Source of the DNA: CAUYXS01 sp965248495
Lineage (GTDB): Bacteria; Chloroflexota; Dehalococcoidia; Lucifugimonadales; Australimonadaceae
Assembly: GCA_965248495.1 (NCBI GenBank)
Contig: CBDFJL010000003.1
Location: forward strand, 1,674,001-1,738,000
Length of the DNA stretch: 64,000 nt
Direction of reading: 5' to 3'
Shown: positions 48,862 through 57,560 of the stretch, piece after piece
Layout of the letters: every line of letters starts with the position of its first letter
Position numbering within the stretch: position 1 is the first letter of the stretch
Made by a program: the position numbers and the translations under genes
The notes under the pieces: model-generated
Told to the model about the DNA's origin: nothing
The model's database searches: none
Seen by the model: the letters and a program-made list of their open reading frames with translations, nothing else

Positions 48862-50106
48862 CTAGCCAACGGCCCTGAACACGAGCGATGTGTTGTGTCC
48901 ACCAAAGCCGAGGTTGTTGGTCATGGCGGCCCGGACCGTCGTGCCGGCACCCTCGTTGGGCGTGTAGTCCAGGTCGCAATCGGGGTCGGCATTCCGGAGG
49001 TTGATGGTGGGCGGGACCCCTCCGTTGACGATGGCCTGCACAGTAATGGCCGCTTCGACGCCGCCCGCTGCCCCCAACAGATGGCCGGTCATCGACTTCG
49101 TCGACGAGACCTTGAGCCGGTAGGCGTGGTCGCCGAAGACCCGCTTCATGGCCAGGGTCTCGAACTTGTCGTTCATGGGCGTGCCGGTGCCGTGCGCATT
49201 GACGTAGTCGATGTCGGAGCCGGAGAGCCCCGCTACGTCCAACGCCTTCTGCATCGCCCGCGCAGCGCCAGCGCCTTCCGGGTCTGGCGCGGTGACGTGG
49301 TGTGCGTCCGAGGTGGCGCCGTAGCCCGCCAGCTCGGCGACCGGGGTCGCTCCCCGGCGAGCCGCCGACGATTCGCTTTCGAGCACCAGAATGCCGGCAC
49401 CCTCCCCCATGACGAAGCCGTCGCGCTTCGCATCGAAGGGGCGGCTGGCGCCCTGGGGGTCCTCGTTGCGCTTCGAGAGCGCCATGCAGGCGTTGAACCC
49501 GGCGACGGCGATGGGGCAGATCGGCGCCTCGGTGCCACCCGCGATGGCGATGTCGACGTCGCCCCGGCGGATCATCTCGAAGGCCTGGCCGATGGCGTCA
49601 GCCCCGGATGAGCAGGCGGTTACCGTGCAGAGGTTCGGGCCCTTGGCGCCGAAGATGATGGACACCTGCCCTGGGGCCATGTCCGCAAGCATCATGGGCA
49701 CGAGGAAGGGATTCACTCGGCTGGGGCCCTTTTCGGCCAGCACCGCCCACTGTTCGGAGAGCGTGATGATGCCGCCTATACCGCTGCCGATGACGGCGCC
49801 GACCCGTGTGGGGTCGACGGAGCCGCCCCGGATATCGAGGCCGGCCTGGTCGAGCGCTTGCGACGTGGCGGCGACCGCAAGCTGGGCGAAGCGGTCAAGC
49901 CGGCGGGCCTGCTTGCGGTCGACGTACGCCTCCGGCTCGAATCCCGCTATCTCACCGGCGAATGTGGTCTCGTAGCCTTCGGTTTCGAACACCGTGATGG
50001 TATCGATGCCCGAGGTGCCGGCCATCAGCGCGGCCCATGAGGACTTCGTGTCGAGGCCGACCGGGGTGATCATGCCCACCCCACTGACAAAGACCTTTTC
50101 GGGCAC
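48862..50106 (-). CDS. fabF: 3-oxoacyl-[acyl-carrier-protein] synthase II
   Basis: 414 residues, GTG start with AAGGAG six bases upstream. The catalytic triad is complete: Cys165 (TACSSGAD), His305 (NAHGTGTP) and His342 (MTGHLLGAAGG). The Lys335-type residue in SSTKS is also present. It extends fatty-acyl chains on ACP. No acpP, fabG or fabD is adjacent, which differs from the common fab cluster. Confidence 0.95.
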   Translation of the reverse strand: MPEKVFVSGVGMITPVGLDTKSSWAALMAGTSGIDTITVFETEGYETTFAGEIAGFEPEAYVDRKQARRLDRFAQLAVAATSQALDQAGLDIRGGSVDPTRVGAVIGSGIGGIITLSEQWAVLAEKGPSRVNPFLVPMMLADMAPGQVSIIFGAKGPNLCTVTACSSGADAIGQAFEMIRRGDVDIAIAGGTEAPICPIAVAGFNACMALSKRNEDPQGASRPFDAKRDGFVMGEGAGILVLESESSAARRGATPVAELAGYGATSDAHHVTAPDPEGAGAARAMQKALDVAGLSGSDIDYVNAHGTGTPMNDKFETLAMKRVFGDHAYRLKVSSTKSMTGHLLGAAGGVEAAITVQAIVNGGVPPTINLRNADPDCDLDYTPNEGAGTTVRAAMTNNLGFGGHNTSLVFRAVG

Positions 50107-50169
50107 GTCGGGCTCCTTCGGAGGGTTCTAGCCCTGGCATGTTATTACGGGGCTGCCCTTCGGCAAGGG

Positions 50170-51993
50170 CTAGCCGATCAACTCCTCCGTCGGCTCGCGG
50201 TTCAGCGCCATCGAGAGGTTGCGTGCGGTGTGGATGAAGCCGATGTGGCTGAACGCCTGCGGGTAGTTGCCGAGGGCGTCATGAGTCGCTGGGTCCACCA
50301 TCTCGGCGAACAGTCCAAGCTGGCTCGCGGTGTCGCGGACCTGGTCGAAGAGCTCACGAGCCTCGTCCACCTCGTCGATGGCAAGCAGCGATCCGATGAG
50401 CCAGAAGGACAGAATGTAGAAGGCCCCTTCGTCGGAGGTCAGGCCGTCGTCCGTCTCGGCGGGGATGTAGCGGCGGACGAAGGGTCCGTTCGCCAGCTCC
50501 ATCTGCACGCGTCGAATGGTGGAGACGACGCGCGGGTCCTTGGCATCAAGGAAGCCGACGAACGGGATCATGAGGGCGCTGGCGTCGATGGCGTCGGAGT
50601 CGTACCGCTGGACGAAGGACTGCTTCTCCTCCGACCACCCGCGCTCGAGCACCTCGGCCCTGATACGCTCCGCCTCCTGCCGCCAGAGCTGCACCGGGCC
50701 CTCGAAGCCATGCGCCTCGACGAGCGACGATGCGCGGTCGAGCGCGACCCAGCACATGATCTTGGAGTAGACGAAATGCTCCTCCTCGCCGCGCACCTCC
50801 CATATGCTGCGGTCGCGGGTGTGCCAGGTACGGGCCGCGAGGTCCGCGACGCGCCGGACCATTTGCCACATGTCCGGCGTGAGGTCGCCGTGGTACTTGT
50901 GGTAGGTGGCGAGGCTGAGTGCGATCTCCCCGAAGACGTCCAGCTGCCGGTGGAACGCCGCCTCGTTCCCGACGCGGACCGGCGCGCTGCCGCGGTGACC
51001 CTCCAGGTGGTCCAACGTCGTCTCCTCGAGCGTGCTCTCCGGGGCGATGCCGTAAAGGATCTGCATGTGCTCCACACCGAGGGTGCATTGGTTGACGAGC
51101 CACTCGACGAAAGCCTCGCCTTCGGTGGGGTCGCCCAGCCGAAACAGCACGCTGGCGGTCCATGCCGCATCGCGCAACCAGCAGTAGCGGTAGTCCCAGT
51201 TGCGGTCGCCGCCAACGAACTCGGGCAGCGACATCGTGGGGGCGGCGACGATGGCCCCGGTCGGTTGATAGATGAGCAGGTGCAGCGCGAGAAACGACCG
51301 CGTGACCCAGTCGGCCCATTCGCCTGTGTATTCGAGCTTGGCGACCGTGGCCTCCCACACGCGGATGGTCCGCTGGAGCTGGGCCTCGACGTCCATCGCG
51401 CCGACGCTGGGCGTTCGATCGCGGCCGTAGGCGGCGCAAAAAAGAATGCGGAGGTCGGGCGCCACCGCGAAGGTGCCGTGGGCCTGCGTGCCGCCGTCGG
51501 GGGCGGGGACGATGGCCAGGGGCACGGCCGTGACCAGCGCCATCGCATGGCCGTCGGAGCGCGCCACGACGCCTGCCCGGTCGACGGCCAGGGTGGTGTT
51601 CGCCCTGGCGTAGTCGAACCGCGGCTGGAAGACCAGCTCCATCTCCACGTGGCCGCTGACCCCATGGACGATGCGATGGATTTCGTGGGGCGCCTCGTCG
51701 TCGGCCGGGCGGGCCAGGGGCATGAAGTCGAGGACCTGTACGGTGCCGGAGTCCGTCTCGAAAGTCGTTTCGAGGACGTTGGTGTCCGGCAGGAAGCGGT
51801 GGGCGGAGCTGTGACGTGCCACGGGGGCGAGTGAGAAGCGTCCTCCCCGTACGTCGTCCAGTACGGCGCAGAACACGCTGGGCGAGTCGAACCGGGGAAA
51901 GCACGCCCAGTCGATTGAGCCTCCGCGGCTGATGAGGGCACACGAGTTCATATCGCCAACGATGCCGTAGTCGTGGATGCGCTGGTAAGCCAC
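50170..51993 (-). CDS. glycoside hydrolase family 15 protein (glucoamylase/trehalase-like)
   Basis: 607 residues, GTG start with AGGACAGG upstream. The N-terminal beta domain begins IHDYGIVGDMNSCALISRGGSIDWACFPRFDSPSVF, as in GH15 enzymes of the glucoamylase/trehalase group. The (alpha/alpha)6 barrel contains FVGGDRNWDYRYCWLRDAAWT and a late SDEGAFYILSFWLIGSL. It hydrolyses alpha-glucosidic bonds such as trehalose or oligosaccharides in the cytoplasm, since no signal peptide is seen. Confidence 0.92.
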   Translation of the reverse strand: MAYQRIHDYGIVGDMNSCALISRGGSIDWACFPRFDSPSVFCAVLDDVRGGRFSLAPVARHSSAHRFLPDTNVLETTFETDSGTVQVLDFMPLARPADDEAPHEIHRIVHGVSGHVEMELVFQPRFDYARANTTLAVDRAGVVARSDGHAMALVTAVPLAIVPAPDGGTQAHGTFAVAPDLRILFCAAYGRDRTPSVGAMDVEAQLQRTIRVWEATVAKLEYTGEWADWVTRSFLALHLLIYQPTGAIVAAPTMSLPEFVGGDRNWDYRYCWLRDAAWTASVLFRLGDPTEGEAFVEWLVNQCTLGVEHMQILYGIAPESTLEETTLDHLEGHRGSAPVRVGNEAAFHRQLDVFGEIALSLATYHKYHGDLTPDMWQMVRRVADLAARTWHTRDRSIWEVRGEEEHFVYSKIMCWVALDRASSLVEAHGFEGPVQLWRQEAERIRAEVLERGWSEEKQSFVQRYDSDAIDASALMIPFVGFLDAKDPRVVSTIRRVQMELANGPFVRRYIPAETDDGLTSDEGAFYILSFWLIGSLLAIDEVDEARELFDQVRDTASQLGLFAEMVDPATHDALGNYPQAFSHIGFIHTARNLSMALNREPTEELIG

Positions 51994-52178
51994 AGGCCTG
52001 TCCTGAAGAGCTTCGCCACCGAGCCCCTGTCGAAGGCATCAAAGGCCGGGGCTGCTCTCGGGGGTAGGGGGAGCCACGGGACTCCGCGTGTCAGGGTAGC
52101 GTGCCCGGACGGCGTACGCTAGCGCTCGGCCGGGTATTCATCCCACAAAGGCCGCCAAGGCCACACACGCACCGGGGG

Positions 52179-52205
52179 CCATCGGGCCTAGGGGCCGCCC
52201 GATGG
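52179..52205 (-). terminator. hairpin downstream of the MBL-fold gene
   Basis: Nine-base arms CCATCGGGC (52179-52187) and GCCCGATGG (52197-52205) lie 16 bases past the stop codon of the minus-strand MBL gene. No U tract follows. Confidence 0.5.
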
Positions 52206-52220
52206 CGAGACGCTGGAGGG

Positions 52221-53057
52221 CTAGTTCAGCTGAACGGGGCGCAGGTAGGGGCGCCCGTTGCGCCGCTCTAGGTAGCCAGCGCGCTCGCCGATGCCGTGGC
52301 TGAAGACCAGCAGCCAGCCCTCGCTGAGCGCTTCGTTGAGCACCTTCCGTTTCGCCTCGAGCGTCTCCTCCGGTCGGCGGTCGCTGGCGGAGATGCAGGC
52401 GAGCTGCAAATGGAACGGGGTGGGCACCAGGTCACCGAGGAAGGCGACCCGCTCGCCGCCGTGACTCACGACGACGATCTGATGGCCGTTTGTCGGCCCG
52501 CCAGTCTGGCGCACCGTGAGGCCCGGAGTGATGACGCACTCCTCGTCCAGCAACTCCATCTGCCCCTTTTCGAAGAGCGGCAGGTAGTCGTCGGTGATGT
52601 AGCCCTCGGCGTCGCGCTCGTTGGGGCTCATGGCCTCCTCGAGGGCGCTACGCTGCACAAAGTAGCGTGCCTTCGGGAAGGTCGGGGCCAACCCACCGCG
52701 CCGTTCGACCTTGGTGCAGTTACCGGTGTGCTCGAAGTGGAGGCTGGTCAGGACCACGCCGTGGACGTCCTGCGGCAGGCAGCCCAGCTTGCGAAGCGAG
52801 GGAAGGAGCTGGCTCGTGGTGATGCCGTACACGTCCCTCTGGTCGGGCGACATCTTCGGGCCGGTGCCCGTGTCGATGAGGTAGTTGCGGTCCCCGACGT
52901 TCACGAGCAGGCAGTTCAGCCCGATCTTGATGCGGTTGCGCCGGTCAGCGGGCGCCCAGTCCTGCCACAGCCCCTTCGGCACCTGGCCGAAGACAACCCC
53001 CCCGTCCATCTTCATCGTTCCGTCTGACACCAGGTGTAGAGCAGTCATCCCAGACAC
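52221..53057 (-). CDS. MBL-fold metallo-hydrolase with altered metal motif
   Basis: 278 residues, GTG start with GAGGTGA six bases upstream (ATG 53048 possible). The fold is clear: NCLLVNVGDRNYLIDTGTG, VVLTSLHFEHTGN, TNGHQIVVVSHGG, FLGDLVPT and a C-terminal FSHG. The normal THxHxDHxG motif reads TSLHFEHTG: the first His is Ser and the Asp is Glu. Two zinc ligands of the first site are therefore changed. The enzyme may use one metal or a different chemistry. Relatives include lactonases and glyoxalase II-like proteins. Confidence 0.88.
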   Translation of the reverse strand: MSGMTALHLVSDGTMKMDGGVVFGQVPKGLWQDWAPADRRNRIKIGLNCLLVNVGDRNYLIDTGTGPKMSPDQRDVYGITTSQLLPSLRKLGCLPQDVHGVVLTSLHFEHTGNCTKVERRGGLAPTFPKARYFVQRSALEEAMSPNERDAEGYITDDYLPLFEKGQMELLDEECVITPGLTVRQTGGPTNGHQIVVVSHGGERVAFLGDLVPTPFHLQLACISASDRRPEETLEAKRKVLNEALSEGWLLVFSHGIGERAGYLERRNGRPYLRPVQLN

Positions 53058-53312
53058 GTCGGGTCACCTCGCTATGAGCAGCGGATTCAAGCCCTATTCG
53101 AAAAAGGGGGCCTCCCGAAAAGGGGGGCCGCAACACCCTGGCGCCGTCTGAAACGGGTGCCTCGGGCGCACCATAGGAGGCCTTTCGACCGGCGTCAAAT
53201 AGAACCGATGGGCTGCTCCGATCTGGTCAGAGGCGCCCTTTCCGTGGCCACGATGCGGCGTACACCGGCGCGTACAATAGCGCCGGATAGGGGATTGAAA
53301 TCTGGAGGCACC

Positions 53313-53711
53313 ATGCAGATTCGAGGGCTCGACCACATCGTGCTGCGCTCGCCGGACATTGAGCGCTCCTTGGATTTCTATTGCCGCGTATTGGGTCTTG
53401 GCGAGGTCCGAGTCGAGGAATGGAGAGCGGGCGACGCACCCTTTCCGTCGGTCCGGATTGCGGCTGACACGCTGATCGATCTCGTGCCGATGCAGGAGCA
53501 GCCCGATGAACCGGGCCGGCAACGCCTCGACCACTTTTGTCTGACGCTGGAGCCGATGGACCTCGATGCGGTAGCCGCAGCCCTCGCCTCGGCGGGTGTC
53601 GTGGTCACGGAGCGAGGCCGGCGGTTCGGTGCCCTGGGGTGGGCTGAGTCCGTCTACTTCGTCGGGCCGGAGGGCGTGCGCACCGAGCTTCGGGTCTACC
53701 CGGAGGCGTGA
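53313..53711 (+). CDS. VOC (glyoxalase/dioxygenase superfamily) protein
   Basis: 132 residues from ATG 53313 with TGGAGG upstream. Paired beta-alpha-beta-beta-beta units: IRGLDHIVLRSPDIERSLDFYCRVLGL with metal His7, IDLVPMQE, RLDHFCLTLEPMDLDAVAAAL and a final VYFVGPEGVRTELRVY with the metal Glu. It binds a divalent metal; it could be a lyase, isomerase or resistance protein. The substrate is unknown. Confidence 0.88.
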   Translation: MQIRGLDHIVLRSPDIERSLDFYCRVLGLGEVRVEEWRAGDAPFPSVRIAADTLIDLVPMQEQPDEPGRQRLDHFCLTLEPMDLDAVAAALASAGVVVTERGRRFGALGWAESVYFVGPEGVRTELRVYPEA

Positions 53712-53738
53712 GGTGCGCTCGCCACTGTCACCCCGCGC

Positions 53739-53765
53739 GTCACCCTGAGTGAAGCGAAGGGTCTC
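53739..53765. repeat. REP-like dispersed palindrome, copy 2
   Basis: GTCACCCTGAGTGAAGCGAA followed by GGGTCTC. It is the same type as the element at 43757-43786 on the opposite strand. It lies between the convergent VOC and ilvB genes, a usual REP position, and may serve as terminator. Confidence 0.55.
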
Positions 53766-53808
53766 TCCGTGACCGGGGAGGGAACCGCGGGGTTCAGGGC
53801 AGGGTCGG

Positions 53809-55542
53809 CTAGGGGTAGCTGACCGTGCCCTCGGGTGCGAGGGTAATCTGCTGGCGACGATGGACGATGCGCGGATCCTCGACCGTCTCGGCCAGTGACG
53901 CGCCGGGCGGCACCATTGGGTAGACGTTCTCTTCTTGCGCCACACGGACGTCGAGCAGGAAGGGCCCGCTGTGTTCCATCGCCATCTCCAGCGCCTCGGC
54001 GACGTCCTCCTTGCGGGTCACGCACCGCGCCGGGATGCCGAAGGCGTCGCACAGCTTGACGTAGTCGATGCTGGACATGGCCACGGCCTTGTAGTGGTGT
54101 TCGTAGAACGCCTCTTGCCACTGCCGCACCATGCCCAGATACCCGTTGTTGACGATGACGAACTTGATGGGCAGATGCTCCTGGGCGATCGTGGCCAGCT
54201 CTTGGAGCGTCATCTGAAAGCCGCCGTCGCCCGCCACGCTCCAGACCGTTGCGCTGGGCCGGCCGATCTGCGCACCGATGGCGGCGGGCACTTCGAAGCC
54301 CATGACGCCGAGGCCGCCTGAGGTCACGAAGCTTCGTGGCGCGTTGAGGTGGAGGAACTGGGCAGCCCACATCTGGTGCTGGCCAACCCCGGTGACCACG
54401 ATGGGGTCGTCGGCCCGCGCCAGCAGGCCGTTCAGCTCCGACAGCAGCGACTGGGGAGTCGCCACATCGCTGTCGGGCACCTCGGTGCTCGGATGCAGCC
54501 GCCGCAGGTCCGCGAGCCGGTCGAGCCACGGCTCGCGCTGGCTACGCTGGACGAGCGGCAATAGCTGCGTGAGGACATCACGGGCGTCGCCGACGATGCC
54601 GAGATGCGCGGGCACGTTCTTTTGTATGTGGTCAGGTTCGATGTCCACCTTGACGAGCTTGGCGTTGGGCGCGAACGAGCCCGGCCGGCCGATGACGCGG
54701 TCGTCGAATCGGACCCCGAAGCTGATGATGAAGTCGGCCTCACACGTCGCGATGTTGGACCAGTACATGCCGTGCATGCCGAGCATCCCCAGGGAGAGCT
54801 CGTGGTCCTGGGGGAAGGCGCCCGTGCCATGTAGCGTGTTGATGACCGGCACCCGGGCCTTCTCCGCCAGGGCCTTTAGGTCAGCGGCGCCACCCGAGAC
54901 ATGTACACCGTTCCCGGCGATGATGAGCGGACGCTGGGCCTCGTTCAGCAGGCGAGCCGCCTCGGCGAGCGCGGCGCCGTCCAGTGCCGCGGGGGCGACC
55001 GGCGCAGCCGCGAGCACGATGCCGGGGTCGAACTCTATGACCTCCGCCTGCACGTCCTTCGGCAGGTCGACGAGGACCGGACCCGGCCGGCCTTCGCGAG
55101 CAACCCTGAAGGCCTCGTGCAGCGTGCCGGCGATGTCGTTGGGGTCCATGACCCGGTAGGTCTTTTTCACGAGAGGGGCGGCCATCTCGACGGTGGCGCA
55201 TTCCTGAAAGGCCTCGGTGCCGATGAAGTTGCGGGCGACCTGGCCGGTGATGGCGACCACCGGCGTGGAGTCCATCTTGGCTGCGGCGAGGCCGGTTATC
55301 AGATTGGTGGCCCCGGGCCCGGACGTCGCAACGCAGACGCCGACCCGGCCGGTTACGCGCGCGTAAGCCTCCGCGGCGTGTGCGGCCGCCTGCTCGTGGC
55401 GCATGAGCACGTGGCGGATCTGGGGGTAGTGCCACAGGGCGTCGTAGAAGGGCAGGATGGCACCCCCGGGGATGCCGAACATGACGTCGACGCCCTCACG
55501 AAGGAGCGTTTCACAGACCACCCGCGCGCCGCTCATCTGCAT
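53809..55542 (-). CDS. ilvB: acetolactate synthase large subunit
   Basis: 577 residues from ATG 55542 with GGAG nine bases upstream. ThDP-enzyme domains in order: pyrimidine-binding (FGIPGGAILPFYDAL, catalytic Glu50 in RHEQAAAHAAE), central FAD/nucleotide domain (ISFGVRFDDRVIGRPGSFAP) and PP-binding (GDGGFQMTLQELATIAQ, then NNGYLGMVRQWQ). It condenses pyruvate for valine/leucine and isoleucine synthesis. No ilvN small subunit or ilvC follows here, unlike the usual ilvBNC operon. Confidence 0.94.
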   Translation of the reverse strand: MQMSGARVVCETLLREGVDVMFGIPGGAILPFYDALWHYPQIRHVLMRHEQAAAHAAEAYARVTGRVGVCVATSGPGATNLITGLAAAKMDSTPVVAITGQVARNFIGTEAFQECATVEMAAPLVKKTYRVMDPNDIAGTLHEAFRVAREGRPGPVLVDLPKDVQAEVIEFDPGIVLAAAPVAPAALDGAALAEAARLLNEAQRPLIIAGNGVHVSGGAADLKALAEKARVPVINTLHGTGAFPQDHELSLGMLGMHGMYWSNIATCEADFIISFGVRFDDRVIGRPGSFAPNAKLVKVDIEPDHIQKNVPAHLGIVGDARDVLTQLLPLVQRSQREPWLDRLADLRRLHPSTEVPDSDVATPQSLLSELNGLLARADDPIVVTGVGQHQMWAAQFLHLNAPRSFVTSGGLGVMGFEVPAAIGAQIGRPSATVWSVAGDGGFQMTLQELATIAQEHLPIKFVIVNNGYLGMVRQWQEAFYEHHYKAVAMSSIDYVKLCDAFGIPARCVTRKEDVAEALEMAMEHSGPFLLDVRVAQEENVYPMVPPGASLAETVEDPRIVHRRQQITLAPEGTVSYP

Positions 55543-55705
55543 GGGGTCTACTCCGCGACCGTCCAAGGGGCCCCGTATGGAAACGGCCCGCCATCCTTCA
55601 CCGGAGACGAGCCCGCTGGTGGCCGAGTCCGGACCCGTACCTCAGCCCGCGATCGGTTTCAGGGGCTGGCTCAGGGCAGGTGTTTTTCCTGGCCACGACC
55701 CACCA

Positions 55706-55734
55706 AAAGTAGCATCCGATGCCGACAGTGTCAA
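55706..55734 (-). promoter_or_regulatory. ilvB: canonical sigma-70 promoter for ilvB
   Basis: Read on the minus strand: TTGACA (55734-55729), 17-base spacer, TACTTT (55711-55706). It leaves a leader of roughly 150 bases before the ilvB start, long enough for attenuation or another RNA control. Imperfect hairpins occur (for example GGGCC...GGGCCC near 55566-55590), but I cannot identify a T-box or leader peptide. Confidence 0.65.
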
Positions 55735-55823
55735 CGAGGTTTGGACACACGAATCCCTGGCCGTGGCCTGCTCGACGGGCAGGGTGTGCGGCCGCGCAGG
55801 CCAGGCCGTGGCATCATGCGCGC

Positions 55824-57110
55824 ATGAGTTTCGTGGCGGACCTCCACCTCCACTCGCGCTACGCCATGGGCACGAGCCCTGCGCTGGACCTCGAGACGCT
55901 GGCCGCCGGCGCGTGCGTGAAGGGAATCGATCTGCTCGCGACCGGTGACTTTACGCACCCCGCATGGCTCGCGGAGCTGAAGGCGAAGCTGGCGCCGGTA
56001 GACGGCACGGAGCTGTTTGCGCTGCGGGACCCAGCGGTCGCCAGGGACGACCCCCTGCGCTCGCCGTTGTCGGAGCCAGGGCAGGGCGAAAGCCCGGCGC
56101 CCCTCTTCATGCTCGGTACGGAGGTCTCGTGCGTGTACCAGCAGGGCGGGCGAACACACCGGCTGCACCTGCTGGTCTATGCGCCGGACTTCGAGACTGT
56201 CGATGCGCTCTGCGAGGCCTTCGCCCCCTACGGGGCGCTGGCGTCGGACGGGCGGCCGACGCTGTCCCTGAGCGGCCGCCAGGTCGTGGAAGCGGCGATG
56301 AGCGCCGACCCACGCTGCGTGGTCGTCGCGGCGCACGCATGGACGCCCTGGTACTCGGTCTACGGGTCGAAGGGCGGCTTCGACTCACTCGCCGAATGCT
56401 TCGGTGACATGCTGCCGCACCTGTCGGCCGTCGAGACGGGGCTGTCCAGCGACCCCTCGATGAACTGGCGTGTCGCCGAGCTCGACTCCTTGGCGCTCGT
56501 CTCCTACTCGGATGCGCACTCGGCGCCGCGATTGGGACGCGAGCTCACCGTCTTCGACGCCGACCTCTCGTACGAAGGGTATCGAACCGCGCTCCGCAAC
56601 GGTGGGATCGCCTACACGGTCGAGTTCTATCCGCAGGAGGGCAAGTACCACTTCGATGGCCACCGCAAGTGTGAGGTCTGCCAGTCGCCGGCCGTGACCG
56701 TCGAGACCGGAGAGCGCTGCCCTGTATGTCGGCGCCAGATGACGATAGGCGTCGCGCACCGCATGGAGTCGCTGGCCACGCGGCCCCTCGCGCTCACGCA
56801 GGACGCCGACGGCTGGCTGCGCGACCCGACGGGACGGCGCCCACCGTACCGCCGACTGGTGTCGCTGGCGGGGGTGATCGCGCAGGCGCTGGGGAAGGGC
56901 GAGCAGACGATGGCGGTCCGCGCCGTCTACGACCGGGTGATCGCGACGCTCGGGCCTGAGCTCGATGTGCTCTTGCACACGCCCACCGAAGCCATCGCCG
57001 AGGCCGCGGGCGAGCGCGTGGGCGAGGGCGTCCGCCGCGTGCGCTCGGGCGACGTCTCGGTCTCGCCGGGCTACGACGGTGTCTACGGGCGGGTGCGGGT
57101 CTGGCCGTAG
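55824..57110 (+). CDS. endonuclease Q-like PHP-domain DNA repair nuclease
   Basis: 428 residues. The PHP domain has MSFVADLHLHSRYAMGTSPA (His8, His10), ATGDFTHPAW, HAWTPWYSVYGSKGGFDSLAECF and YSDAHS. A zinc finger CEVCQS...CPVC uses Cys283, 286, 299 and 302. A helical C-terminal part has GKGEQTMAVRAVYDRVI. This domain order is that of endonuclease Q, which nicks 5' of uracil, hypoxanthine and AP sites. The family is mostly archaeal, with scattered bacterial members. It is divergent from ilvB; the start has a weak ribosome site. Confidence 0.85.
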   Translation: MSFVADLHLHSRYAMGTSPALDLETLAAGACVKGIDLLATGDFTHPAWLAELKAKLAPVDGTELFALRDPAVARDDPLRSPLSEPGQGESPAPLFMLGTEVSCVYQQGGRTHRLHLLVYAPDFETVDALCEAFAPYGALASDGRPTLSLSGRQVVEAAMSADPRCVVVAAHAWTPWYSVYGSKGGFDSLAECFGDMLPHLSAVETGLSSDPSMNWRVAELDSLALVSYSDAHSAPRLGRELTVFDADLSYEGYRTALRNGGIAYTVEFYPQEGKYHFDGHRKCEVCQSPAVTVETGERCPVCRRQMTIGVAHRMESLATRPLALTQDADGWLRDPTGRRPPYRRLVSLAGVIAQALGKGEQTMAVRAVYDRVIATLGPELDVLLHTPTEAIAEAAGERVGEGVRRVRSGDVSVSPGYDGVYGRVRVWP

Positions 57111-57218
57111 GCCTCCCCCCGCGGCGACGCTGGGCGGCCGGCTCCTCGTGCGCCCTGGGGCACGCAAGTGAGCGGGCAGCGATGGCTTGACAGAGCCGAG
57201 TGAATCGTCCATCGTAGA

Positions 57219-57560
57219 ATGACGATGAACGGAATAACGGACGAAGCGAACGACGAGCGGCTGGCCGGCCGATTGAAGGCGGTGGCCCATCCGGCAAGGC
57301 TGCGCATCCTCCGCTTGCTGGCCGAACGGGTCCGCTGCGTGTGCGGCGAGCTGGTGAGCGAGCTGCCGTTGGCCCAGGCAACCGTCTCTCAGCACCTGAA
57401 GGTGCTACGAGAGGCGGGACTCGTCGTCGGCGAGATAGAAGGTCCATCCACCTGCTACTGCCTGGCTCCTGAGGCGTCGGCAATGTTGCAGGAGGCGGGA
57501 GTCGCTATGGCGGGCCTGGCGGATGGACGAATCGTGGAACCCATGGAGGTGTTGCGATGA
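57219..57560 (+). CDS. arsR: ArsR-family metalloregulatory repressor
   Basis: 113 residues (ATG 57225 is an alternative start). Winged helix: GRLKAVAHPARLRILRLLAE, then PLAQATVSQHLKVLREAGLV recognition helix. The CVC pair (Cys40, Cys42, in RCVCGELVSEL) is the As(III)/Sb(III) site of classic ArsR, with Cys70-odd region lacking a third conserved Cys. Its TGA overlaps the arsM ATG (ATGA), so repressor and enzyme are coupled. Confidence 0.9.
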   Translation: MTMNGITDEANDERLAGRLKAVAHPARLRILRLLAERVRCVCGELVSELPLAQATVSQHLKVLREAGLVVGEIEGPSTCYCLAPEASAMLQEAGVAMAGLADGRIVEPMEVLR

